64,000 bases of DNA from an uncultured Clostridium sp. (lineage in GTDB: Bacteria > Bacillota > Clostridia > TANB77 > CAG-508). The notes below the pieces were generated by a model that saw nothing but the letters and a program-made list of their open reading frames with translations, was not told where the DNA came from and did not search any database. The position numbers and the translations under genes were made by a program. Shown here one piece after another: positions 11,093 to 20,463 of the stretch (position 1 is its first letter; every line of letters begins with the position of its first letter). Location: the NCBI GenBank assembly GCA_946500615.1, contig CAMMWP010000001.1, positions 1 to 64,000 of the forward strand. The letters are read 5' to 3'.

Positions 11093-11807
11093 TTAATTTG
11101 TTTTCTTTACACTAACCTTATTAAATAACATCCCCACTGCATGCACAATCTTTGTTGATTGGCTATTTGCAACATTTTTTCCTAGTGCTTTTCCTCCTAC
11201 AGTTAATGCAGAAACTAATGCACTTAATAAAAATTGTACATCAAATCTTAAACCAAATTCGTTAGTAATTTTTACAGCTATCAATGCACTAATAGCACCA
11301 CTTAGTACTCCGGCAAATATCTCCTATAACATCAGCACAAATATTGGCTACTCTAGGTGCATTTCTAATTAATCTTATCGAATCTTTAGAACCTTTCACT
11401 TTTTTAGTTGCTTTTGCATGAAATTCATTTTCATCTGCGACTGTAACAGCCACCCCTATAATATCAAATACAATACCCACTGCTATAACAGCTATTAAAA
11501 TGAATATAGCTGGTATTAAACTTAAATTTGATACTCCATTTGTTGATACATATGAAAATACAATAGATAATATAAATGTCATAATAAATACTTCTATAAA
11601 CCATTTTATATTTTCATCTTTCTTTTTCTCTTTTTCTTTTTTTCTTCTCTTTTGCTCTAGTTTTTCTTTTACTTCTTCAATCTGTTTTTCATTTTCTTTT
11701 TCTGTCTTTGCACTCTCTTGTCTTACTGCCTTTTTCATTTCTTTTGTTAGTTTTTTAGAGTCATCTTTGTACGGTTTTGCTTTTTCTTTTTTATTTTTTT
11801 CTTTCAA
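11093..11807 (-). CDS. Conserved membrane protein, one gene split into ORFs 11289-11807 and 11093-11284 by a +1 shift at CGG (11310-11312)
   Basis: Skipping one C joins ...CADVIGDIC to GVLSGAISALIAVKITNEFGLRFDVQFLLSAL... without other edits. Confidence 0.75.
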
Positions 11808-11845
11808 TTTTATTTCTATCCTTTCTTTATTATTTATTATTCATA

Positions 11846-12151
11846 GGTGTTCAGTTAGGTGTTCATTTGGGTGTCCATTTGGGGACGTTTCTCTTTGGGA
11901 CATTTTTGGGGTTTTTGTCCATTTGGGGACGTTTCCCTTTAGGACATTTTTATGTAAATCTGTTCTTGCTTTATCTATAAATAATTAATTGTTATATTAA
12001 ACTAAATACATTCCCCTTTTCTGTTATCGGCACCTTAGATTTACATAAAAATGTCCCAAAGGGAAACGTCCCCAAATGGACAAAAACCCCAAAAATGTCC
12101 CAAAGAGAAACGTCCCCAAATGGACACCCAAATGAACACCCAAATAAACAA
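11846..12151. repeat. Long inverted repeat of REP-like TGTCCATTTGGGGACGTTT units (arms about 11846-11961 and 12036-12151)
   Basis: Near-perfect reverse-complement arms of about 105 bp, each with two copies of GTCCATTTGGGGACGTTTC(T/C)CTTT(G/A)GGACATTTTT. Confidence 0.93.
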
Positions 12152-12163
12152 TTAATTATATTC

Positions 12164-12204
12164 AAAAGAGGAAATGCTCGTGTTTGCCCAAGATTTCCTC
12201 TTAA
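12164..12204 (-). terminator. Intrinsic terminator of the ~640-nt RNA
   Basis: AAGAGGAAATcttgggcaaacacgagcATTTCCTCTTTT. Confidence 0.75.
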
Positions 12205-12804
12205 TTCATTTAAGTTTAAGATGGCAAAAGTCTAAGTAAATTTTACAGTTTAGGTCTGGTCGAATTTCTCTATTTCCCGCATAACATTACTGTTATCGCC
12301 GTTTCCGTTTAAGGGAAATATCTATAAGATATAATAGACACCAGATCGCCACTTAAATCTGTACCTTAATCCATAGACCTCTATGCTTTTTATTAAAGCA
12401 AACATTCTAGAAGTTTTCCTTCACATACTTTATAAGTTTATTAGTCTTTTTTGCAAATACAATTTCATAAATACAGTAAAATTAATTTGGCCAAAACTAG
12501 ATTTCACTAATGATTAATCCCAATATATTCACTCAAGACAGGCTACTCTGTGCGTTTTGTGTCTTGGCACTCATCACAGGTTACTCTTAAATTATGTATA
12601 AAAGTTTCATTATCATTAATTTAAGCCTCCGCGAAATTAGGGAATCTTATATATGCCATTATATAATACCCTAATCTCTTACTCCCTAAGCACACACAAA
12701 CTTGGCGTTTCGCGCACACTTAAGGAACTTCAACGATATGCCCTTTAGTGGATTTTTAGCCCCACCCTCATAAACTTTCGTATGACTAGAATAATGCACC
12801 ATCG
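12164..12804 (-). ncRNA. Candidate large (~640 nt) structured noncoding RNA
   Basis: TTGTCA-18nt-TATAAT promoter (minus), no plausible ORF, many helices, terminal AGAGGAAAT...ATTTCCTCTTTT terminator. Confidence 0.7.
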
Positions 12805-12810
12805 ATATAT

Positions 12811-12840
12811 ATTATACTGTATATGATAAAAATATGACAA
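12811..12840 (-). promoter_or_regulatory. Sigma-A-type promoter of the ~640-nt RNA
   Basis: Minus strand TTGTCA tatttttatcatatacag TATAAT. Confidence 0.75.
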
Positions 12841-12949
12841 ATTTGATTTTTGCCATATTTTACCTATGATATATTTTCCCTGTTTCTGGTAATTCTATTT
12901 TTTATTTTTTCATTTATTTTCTCTTATTCTCTTTATTTTTCTCTTCTTT

Positions 12950-13525
12950 TTAATATCCTATGAATTCTCTTAATTCTTTTTTAGTTTCTTCAAAGTCTTT
13001 ATCATTTGCAATATTGATTACTTTTATTTTAGGATATTTTTTCTTTATTTCTTCTGCCATTTCTAAATATACTTTTTGCTGATTAATGCTATTTTCTGCT
13101 TCAAATTTTGAATTTTTAAAAGTAGCTTTATCTTTTCTATCTAATCTTGTACGATATTTTTCTTCATCTTTTAAATATAAAGTTATATAATAAATTTCAA
13201 AATCTAATTGGCTAAAGTCTTTTAATAATTTTTCATATACATCTGTAAATGTATATTCTTTTTTTCCTAGCCTACAGTAATTTTCTTCTGTAAAAAATGT
13301 TCTATCAAACACTAGATTAATACTTTTATTTTCCATCTTTTTTATATATTCTAGTAAATTAATATACATATCTTTTGCTTTCTTCTTACCTTCTATAGAA
13401 CTATCAGATGTCCCACATAATCTATACAAATTTGTATAACTTAGTGAATATCTTAAAAAATCTGTTACTGTCGTTTTTCCTGCTCCTTGTGCTCCTTCTA
13501 CAACTATTAATTTTGAATTTGCCAT
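12950..13525 (-). CDS. Thymidylate kinase-like P-loop kinase
   Basis: VVEGAQGAGKTTVTDFL, FDRTFFTEENY, RLDRKDKA. Confidence 0.75.
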   Translation of the reverse strand: MANSKLIVVEGAQGAGKTTVTDFLRYSLSYTNLYRLCGTSDSSIEGKKKAKDMYINLLEYIKKMENKSINLVFDRTFFTEENYCRLGKKEYTFTDVYEKLLKDFSQLDFEIYYITLYLKDEEKYRTRLDRKDKATFKNSKFEAENSINQQKVYLEMAEEIKKKYPKIKVINIANDKDFEETKKELREFIGY

Positions 13526-13536
13526 TTTTATACTCC

Positions 13537-13662
13537 TTATTTTTCTTTTTTATTTTCTTCTTGTTTTTCTTCATTGTTTTCTTTTTTTCTAAGCATTTTA
13601 TTAATTGAATTTAATATATCTTCTGGACTTTCATCGAAGTCATCTTTCATAACATGTAACAT
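13537..13662 (-). CDS. Small charged protein (41 aa) upstream of the kinase
   Basis: MLHVMKDDFDESPEDILNSINKMLRKKENNEEKQEENKKEK* preceded by AAGGGGGG; not in the ORF track. Confidence 0.55.
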   Translation of the reverse strand: MLHVMKDDFDESPEDILNSINKMLRKKENNEEKQEENKKEK

Positions 13663-13829
13663 CTATCTATTCCCCCCTTAGCTTTTCTTATTATACTACT
13701 GTCTATTTGCATTTTCAATATTGATTTTTTATTTATTTATAGACTTTTTCCTTTTTTTATTATACACTATTTTATATATAAAGAATTATAATTTTAAAAA
13801 TTATTCCTCTTTTATCTTTCTAGAAAGGA

Positions 13830-15053
13830 TTGAAATTTATTATGAAAAACTTATTCAGCAATTATGCAGCAAATGAAAATCATCCTAATTGGGAAATCAT
13901 TTCTAAACGAAAAAAATCTCTACCAACAAGCCCAGAAGATATTCGCTCCGTTTTTGATAGAGATTATACTAGAATTATTCATTCAAATGCATATAAAAGA
14001 TTAAAACACAAAACGCAAGTATTTTTCTCCCCAGAAAGTGATCATATTTGCACAAGAAGTGAACATGTTGCACATGTCGAATCTATTAGTTATACGATTG
14101 CTAGTTATCTTGGCTTAAATACAGAATTAACAAAGGCGATTTCTGTTGCACATGATATAGGTCATAGCCCTTTTGGACATGCTGGTGAAAAAATTTTATC
14201 GACAATTTCTCAAAGAGATTTAGGGTGTACTTTCTGGCATGAAAAAAATGGTTTAGAATTTGTCGAATATATAGAATTATTAGAAAATAAAGAAAAAGTT
14301 AAAGATAACTTAAGTCTTACTTATGCTGTAAGAGATGGTATTATTTCTCACTGTGGAGAAATAGACGAAAATGCTATAAAACCTAGACAAGAATACATTG
14401 ATTTATCAACCTATATCAAGCCTAATCAATATGCTCCATATACATGGGAAGGGTGCGTTGTAAAAATTTCTGATAAAATTTCCTATATTGGTAGAGATAT
14501 TGAAGATGCCATCAGTCTGGGAATTATTGATGAACATCTAGATGAATTGTATAAACTTCTACACTATGATTTACCAGAAAAGAAAATTAATAATACTGCG
14601 ATTATTAATTATTTGGTATGTGATTTGGTAAACCATTCTTCTCCTAATAAAGGATTATGTTTTTCGGAAGAAGCTTTTGATTTGTTAAATCAAGTTAAAG
14701 CTTTTAATTATAGAAATATTTATTTTTCAGATAGATTACAACCATCTATTAAATATTTTGAATTGATTTTAAATGAAATTTATAATACTTTAAAATCTTG
14801 TTATGATAAAGAAAATACGATAACAATTTTAAAAAGTAGGTTACCTAAAATTTCCTTAAAATTATATGATAGTTTTTTTGGCTTTTTGTCTAATTATTAT
14901 GATTTAGGTAATCGCCAAGAATTGAAACTAATTAATGATGTTATTTTTGATTTTAAGAATGAAAAAGATTTTTATAAATGCATTATCTACTATATTTCTG
15001 GTATGACAGACAAATTTGCTATTGAACTTTATAATGACATTGTTGGTTTTTAA
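13830..15053 (+). CDS. dgt: dGTP triphosphohydrolase (HD superfamily); start probably MKNLFSN
   Basis: NAYKRLKHKTQVF, RSEHVAHVESI, AHDIGHSPFGHAGE. Confidence 0.9.
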   Translation: MKFIMKNLFSNYAANENHPNWEIISKRKKSLPTSPEDIRSVFDRDYTRIIHSNAYKRLKHKTQVFFSPESDHICTRSEHVAHVESISYTIASYLGLNTELTKAISVAHDIGHSPFGHAGEKILSTISQRDLGCTFWHEKNGLEFVEYIELLENKEKVKDNLSLTYAVRDGIISHCGEIDENAIKPRQEYIDLSTYIKPNQYAPYTWEGCVVKISDKISYIGRDIEDAISLGIIDEHLDELYKLLHYDLPEKKINNTAIINYLVCDLVNHSSPNKGLCFSEEAFDLLNQVKAFNYRNIYFSDRLQPSIKYFELILNEIYNTLKSCYDKENTITILKSRLPKISLKLYDSFFGFLSNYYDLGNRQELKLINDVIFDFKNEKDFYKCIIYYISGMTDKFAIELYNDIVGF

Positions 15054-15352
15054 TGTTGCTATGCTAACATCAAAGTTTTGTATCTAAGAACAATAGTGGG
15101 GTTTTTAAACATTTTTTCTGTTTATGACATTTTAAGGCCCACGTCATTGTTCGGCGCCAATTTTACGCATGTAAAATTGTGTGCAATCGTTAGAGCAAAG
15201 CGATGTTCTTGAATAGGAAAAACTCAATTTTTCTTTTTAAAATAAAAATTGTTTATTTTCACTTTGAATTGCGAAACTTAAAAGTTGCATAGTGTTTCCT
15301 ATTCAAGAATAAAAAGTAGTACTTTTTACCTTTTGTACTACTTTTTTTACTT

Positions 15353-16828
15353 TTATGAATAGGTTTCTTCTTTGGATATGTCTAACCTATTTGGGATATC
15401 TATTTTGCTAATTTCTTTATCACGATATGAGAATATTTTATATTTTTCTTTATTGTCAAATATAATTTTTATCAGTTTTGTAAATCTTTCTTCAGATGGC
15501 TCTCCATATTCACAAATAACAATACTAGCATGATATTTTCTTAGTGTATCAAATGTATTCATAAATCCCATTCCTGTTCCACCATCGTCTTTATGTGTTG
15601 TACTTGGTTTATTTCCTAAATTGATTAGTGTTTCTATTTCAAATTCTATTCCAGAGTCATAAATATATAGACTGTAAAATCCTTCTATTATTCCTATTCT
15701 TACTAGAATACTTTTATTTATATTTTTAGAATGATTGATGGCTATGATAGCATTTTTTACATGGTCCGCTATTAAAATTTCTAGGTCTTCTTTTTCTATG
15801 TATTTGTTTATCATATGATGTATATTTCCATTTATTTGTAATTGAAAGTCTATTTTATTGTTTATACATTCTGATTGCATATATTCTAACATGTTGTCTA
15901 TTTCTTCTACGTTTGTTTTGTTTAGTTCTACTTTTATGGTTTTGTCTTGCATTTGTTTTGCTATTTTGTCTATTTTATCTTTTAGTTCTTTTTTGGTTTG
16001 TGTTTTTATTGTTGTTTGATTTAATTCATATTTTATTGATTTTATCTTGTGTGATAATGAATGATTTATTTTGTTGAGGTTTAAATTTTCTTTTTCTAGC
16101 TCTTTTATTTCCTTTTCTTTGTTTTTTAGTTCGTCTTTTATTTCTGATACTTCTCTTTCTTGCAATTTTTGTTTGTAGTATAGTTGTAATGATTTTTGGA
16201 TGGTAATGAACATGATGATTGATAGAATTATGAATCCAAAACCTATTTTTCCACCAATTGTCTGTTTATTATTAGATATTAGTATTACAAAAATTAATAC
16301 AATTATACTTATATTGAGAATTATAATATCTGTATATTCATTTTTTAATTTTTCTCTTAAAAAAGTGATTCCCTTACTTAATCTCTTTATTTTTGAAAAA
16401 ACATATATTAGAGTACTATATATTATTAAAATAATAGTTAAATTATAATAATCACTAACTATGCTAAACATTGCACTCAACATAAAACTTAACATTGCTG
16501 ATATAAAAAACACTATATAGTTTATACTTAATGCAATTGTTGTTGAAATTATAGACTGTGTTATACTATTTTTACAGATTTTAAAAATTATCACACTCAA
16601 TATCAATATTAAGTATACTATATAATATATAAAACCATACAAATCTTTTAACATTTTACAAAATATTACTATAATTATAAAAAATATACTAAGCAATATA
16701 TTAACTTTTTTAGAAGTTCTTTTATTTATTATAATTAACTCTATATAATACGTATATAGAACAATTACAAAAATTTTAATCAAATCTAGCAAATACTCTA
16801 AATTCTCTAAATTAACTATATAATTCAT
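15353..16828 (-). CDS. AgrC-like GHKL sensor histidine kinase
   Basis: Polytopic N-terminus and GGTGMGFMNTFDTLRKYHASIVICEY; start MNYIVNLENLEY behind GAGGTG. Confidence 0.85.
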   Translation of the reverse strand: MNYIVNLENLEYLLDLIKIFVIVLYTYYIELIIINKRTSKKVNILLSIFFIIIVIFCKMLKDLYGFIYYIVYLILILSVIIFKICKNSITQSIISTTIALSINYIVFFISAMLSFMLSAMFSIVSDYYNLTIILIIYSTLIYVFSKIKRLSKGITFLREKLKNEYTDIIILNISIIVLIFVILISNNKQTIGGKIGFGFIILSIIMFITIQKSLQLYYKQKLQEREVSEIKDELKNKEKEIKELEKENLNLNKINHSLSHKIKSIKYELNQTTIKTQTKKELKDKIDKIAKQMQDKTIKVELNKTNVEEIDNMLEYMQSECINNKIDFQLQINGNIHHMINKYIEKEDLEILIADHVKNAIIAINHSKNINKSILVRIGIIEGFYSLYIYDSGIEFEIETLINLGNKPSTTHKDDGGTGMGFMNTFDTLRKYHASIVICEYGEPSEERFTKLIKIIFDNKEKYKIFSYRDKEISKIDIPNRLDISKEETYS

Positions 16829-16880
16829 TTTACACCTCGTGTATATTATATACAATATACATGATATATTCAATATATAT

Positions 16881-16921
16881 AACAAAACAGGAAAGTCATT
16901 TTTAACTTCCTGCTTTGTTTA
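16881..16921 (-). terminator. Stem-loop between peptide gene and kinase (attenuator/terminator candidate)
   Basis: AACAAAGCAGGAAGTtaaaaatgACTTTCCTGTTTTGTT. Confidence 0.55.
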
Positions 16922-16927
16922 TAGTAT

Positions 16928-16978
16928 TTACAACCATTTACTCATCCACATCCATAAAGCTTCAACCCAATCGTACAT
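16928..16978 (-). CDS. 16-aa Trp-rich peptide MYDWVEALWMWMSKWL
   Basis: AAAAGGTGG RBS upstream of ATG; located between response regulator and kinase, same strand. Confidence 0.6.
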   Translation of the reverse strand: MYDWVEALWMWMSKWL

Positions 16979-17257
16979 ATTTATCACCACCTTTTCTTTC
17001 GTTTAAAAGAAAACAAATTGCTTTCTACAAATAAAAATTACCATCCCTAAACCAAAAAGAGACGGTATGTCGTGATAAGAAAAAATGGTAAAAAAACAAT
17101 AAGTATAAAAAAAAACATATTATAAATATCAAAAAAATAATTGATATCCATAATATGTTCATTTTATATTAAAAAAACTTCACTCTAATCATTATATATA
17201 TCTAGTATATTCATAAAATAATAAAAAGAATCTTAAATCACTAACTATGTAACGGAC

Positions 17258-18046
17258 TTATAAATTTCTTTCTATTTTCTCCACATAATAGTATATAAAT
17301 TCCATAGGTGTTGGCACACCTGTTTCTGGATTTATTCTAGCTTTATAATGTTCCAATAAATCATCAACTGCTGTTCTATTCCATGCACGCATAATTGCGT
17401 TTTGTATGCCATTTGTAATTGTATTGCCAGACTTCTTATATACTTTTGTTAAATATCTTATAACATTTTCATTATTTCCTTTATTTTCAATCAAATATGT
17501 AATAGCATCATGTATATACTGTCTGCCTACCATTTTAGCTGATATTCCTACCAAATCTAATTCTTTCATAATGTAATTCGAAAGTTTTTCCTTACGATCT
17601 TCTAATTCTTCTTTTAATGTTTCAACTGTTTTTGACGGTTCCACTTCTCTTAACTCTAAAAATTTATTAAGAACATAATTAGCAGAATATCTCGGATGAT
17701 TTTTATACAATATGATATCTGCTCCCTCATTATGAAGGATATTATAAATTCTTTCAGATTTTATATGTGTTGTTACAATAACAATTGGTTTCTTAGGTAA
17801 CTTAAGCTTTTTCAATTCTGCCAAAAAGCTCAAAGAATCTAAATTACCACTTATACTGTTATTTAACTCTAAGTCTAGAATAATACCATCTGGATGTTTT
17901 ACTTTTACATACTTTAACCCTTCAATATCCGAGTCAGTGACTCCAACGATTTCCACATCTTTCCTATTTTTCACACAAGTTATAAAATTATTGCAATCAT
18001 TTACATCATCTTCTATAATAAGTATTTTCATAGTTTTTGTTATCAT
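17258..18046 (-). CDS. Response regulator: receiver + Spo0A C-terminal-like domain
   Basis: ILIIEDDVND, DGIILDLEL, VGRQYIHDAITYLIENKGN...LTKVYKKSGNTITNGIQNAIMRAWNR. Confidence 0.8.
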   Translation of the reverse strand: MITKTMKILIIEDDVNDCNNFITCVKNRKDVEIVGVTDSDIEGLKYVKVKHPDGIILDLELNNSISGNLDSLSFLAELKKLKLPKKPIVIVTTHIKSERIYNILHNEGADIILYKNHPRYSANYVLNKFLELREVEPSKTVETLKEELEDRKEKLSNYIMKELDLVGISAKMVGRQYIHDAITYLIENKGNNENVIRYLTKVYKKSGNTITNGIQNAIMRAWNRTAVDDLLEHYKARINPETGVPTPMEFIYYYVEKIERNL

Positions 18047-18186
18047 CTGTACTCACCCTTTCTTTTTTCTCATAATATACCATATTTCGCCATAAAATTC
18101 TATATTTCTACAAAATATTTTACCACACCATTGAATATTTTGTATTGTAAAATTATTTCAAATTTAAGAGAAAGGATTTATTAATT

Positions 18187-18522
18187 ATGGGTAACTTAGA
18201 AACTAATGAACAAATATTAAGAGGTAAAAGAATCAAATATATTAGAGAAAATGAATTGCATATGAATAAAACACAACTAGCAAAAGAAATTGGTGTCTCT
18301 AGTCAATTTTTAGGTTTAGTAGAAGAAGGTCGTGGTAACTTAGTTTATAAAAGTATTAAAAAGCTTAGAGATATTAGTGGACATTCTGCTGATTACATTT
18401 TATATGGTATTGATGATAATGTGATTAGTAAGACAAAGCAATTACTCGAAAATTACAGTGATGAAGAAATCGAAAAAGCGATAAGTATACTTAAAAATAT
18501 TGCTATTTTCATAAAAAATTAG
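18187..18522 (+). CDS. Cro/CI-family HTH regulator
   Basis: KTQLAKEIGVSSQFLGLVEEGRGNL. Confidence 0.85.
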   Translation: MGNLETNEQILRGKRIKYIRENELHMNKTQLAKEIGVSSQFLGLVEEGRGNLVYKSIKKLRDISGHSADYILYGIDDNVISKTKQLLENYSDEEIEKAISILKNIAIFIKN

Positions 18523-18637
18523 TCGTTTTCTTGAATGTTTTTGTGTTTTTTGTATTATTTTGAATATATTGTATTGATTTGTTCTTAATCTTTGCATACA
18601 ATATTTTATAGAAAATATTGTAAAAGGATGGATTAAT

Positions 18638-18787
18638 ATGATTAGCAATTATTTATTTTATTTTTATGGATTACCAAAAGAAGAACAAGTCAAACTAATT
18701 TTTATAATTATTATTTTCTTTTTATTTTCTCTAATTTTATGTGTTCTATTAGATTATTTAAAATCTAAATTTTTTGATAAAAAGTAA
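18638..18787 (+). CDS. Small single-span membrane protein (49 aa)
   Basis: MISNYLFYFYGLPKEEQVKLIFIIIIFFLFSLILCVLLDYLKSKFFDKK* behind AAAGGATGG; not in the ORF track. Confidence 0.5.
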   Translation: MISNYLFYFYGLPKEEQVKLIFIIIIFFLFSLILCVLLDYLKSKFFDKK

Positions 18788-18955
18788 ATAATACTACATG
18801 TATAAGGTTAGATATTAAAAATATTTAATCTTATACATATGATTACCTCAATTGGCATCTTTGATTTACAATGTGTCTTTTCTATATTAGAAAGTCAGCA
18901 TGACTTTCCTAATATAGAAAAAATATACATAGGACTTTTACTATGTATATTTTTG

Positions 18956-19702
18956 TCATATCATAACCCTCTTTATATTTTTCTTTAACCATCTATCAAT
19001 TTCAAAATAATTTGGTATATATTGTTGGACTAAATCATAAAACTTGTCACTATGATTTGCATATGTCATGTGTGCTAATTCATGAACAATAATGGCATCC
19101 ATTTTATCTTTTGGTAACATGATTAACCTATTGCTAAAATGTAGTATTTTTTTACTTGGAATACAACTTCCATATTTACTTATGGCATCTCCTACCTTAC
19201 ATTCAGCATACTTTGTTTTCATCTTTTGACTCCAATATGGTAGTCGATTTTCTAGATATTCTTTTGTTTTGATGCAAAGAAATTTTTTTACATATTTATC
19301 AATCATTGTTTTATTATTCTCATTTTTTAGAATTTCCGGTAATTCTATTATGAATAATTCATTGTCTTCATCTAATATGATTTTAAATCTTTTTTTATTA
19401 GTATAAACCATTTGTATACAAAAATCTCTACCTTGATAGCTTATCTTTTCTCCTGTATACCAATGTTTCATTTTGTCGTTTTCTTTAGAAGTAATTTGCA
19501 GATATTGTTTATATATTTGCTCTTCATTTTGTTTTATGACCTCTAACATTTTTCTTTTTGATATATATTTGGATTTACTAATATTTAAAATATTTCCTCT
19601 AAAATATATTTTTATAGAATTCGTATGCCTATAATTTCTAATAATAACTGGAATTTCTTTATCTTTAATTTTAATATATGTATTTGCCATTATTAATCTC
19701 AT
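18956..19702 (-). CDS. YgjP-like (DUF45) metallopeptidase
   Basis: VHELAHMTYANHSDKFYDLVQQYIPNY. Confidence 0.85.
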   Translation of the reverse strand: MRLIMANTYIKIKDKEIPVIIRNYRHTNSIKIYFRGNILNISKSKYISKRKMLEVIKQNEEQIYKQYLQITSKENDKMKHWYTGEKISYQGRDFCIQMVYTNKKRFKIILDEDNELFIIELPEILKNENNKTMIDKYVKKFLCIKTKEYLENRLPYWSQKMKTKYAECKVGDAISKYGSCIPSKKILHFSNRLIMLPKDKMDAIIVHELAHMTYANHSDKFYDLVQQYIPNYFEIDRWLKKNIKRVMI

Positions 19703-19780
19703 TCCTTCCTAAGTCACAAATATCCGGTTGGAAAAGAATTGAATTTTGACTAGGAAAAATTATTTTTCAACCTTCGCCTC

Positions 19781-20248
19781 TTATTTTACAACATTTTCCT
19801 TTTTGAGATAATTTAAAAATTCTGTACATCCTTCTACAATGTCTTGATATGTAATGGTAAATTTTCCTGTATACCATGGATCTGCGATATCTCTTGGATT
19901 TTTTGAAAAGTCTAATAATTTATAGATTTTCTTATCTCTATCATTTCCTACAATTCTTAAAATATTTCGGATATTACTTTCTTCCATTCCGATAATATAA
20001 TCATATTTTTCATAATCTTGCTTCTCAATTCTTTTTGCTTTATGTTTTGTATATGGAATTCCCTTTTTATCTAATTGATCTTTTGTTCCATAATGCATAT
20101 CATTCCCTATTTCTTCATAACTCGTAGCTGCTGAAGAAACATAAAATTGCTTTTCTAATCCATTGTTTTTTATCATGTCTTTAAATACATATTCTGCCAT
20201 AGGAGATCTACAGATATTTCCTAGACATACAAATAATACATTAATCAT
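19781..20248 (-). CDS. Low-molecular-weight protein tyrosine phosphatase
   Basis: VLFVCLGNICRSPMAE; DPWYTG. Confidence 0.93.
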   Translation of the reverse strand: MINVLFVCLGNICRSPMAEYVFKDMIKNNGLEKQFYVSSAATSYEEIGNDMHYGTKDQLDKKGIPYTKHKAKRIEKQDYEKYDYIIGMEESNIRNILRIVGNDRDKKIYKLLDFSKNPRDIADPWYTGKFTITYQDIVEGCTEFLNYLKKENVVK

Positions 20249-20463
20249 ACTTATACCCTTCTTAATCTTTTTTACACCTTGTATTTTCTATTAATTTTTT
20301 GTTGCATTAATATCTTCATATATTTCTTTTTTCTTTATATGCTTATTTTATCATGCATATAGTGACTTAAAAAGTTATTGAATTTTCTTAAAAACTATGT
20401 ATTATCACGTATATATGATATAATAGATACATTAAAACATTTGTAGAACATGGAGGGAATTTT

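Noticed and set aside
12164-12840. Group II intron or tmRNA for the ~640-nt RNA
   Set aside because: No domain V-like hairpin or intron-encoded protein; no tRNA-like ends or tag ORF.
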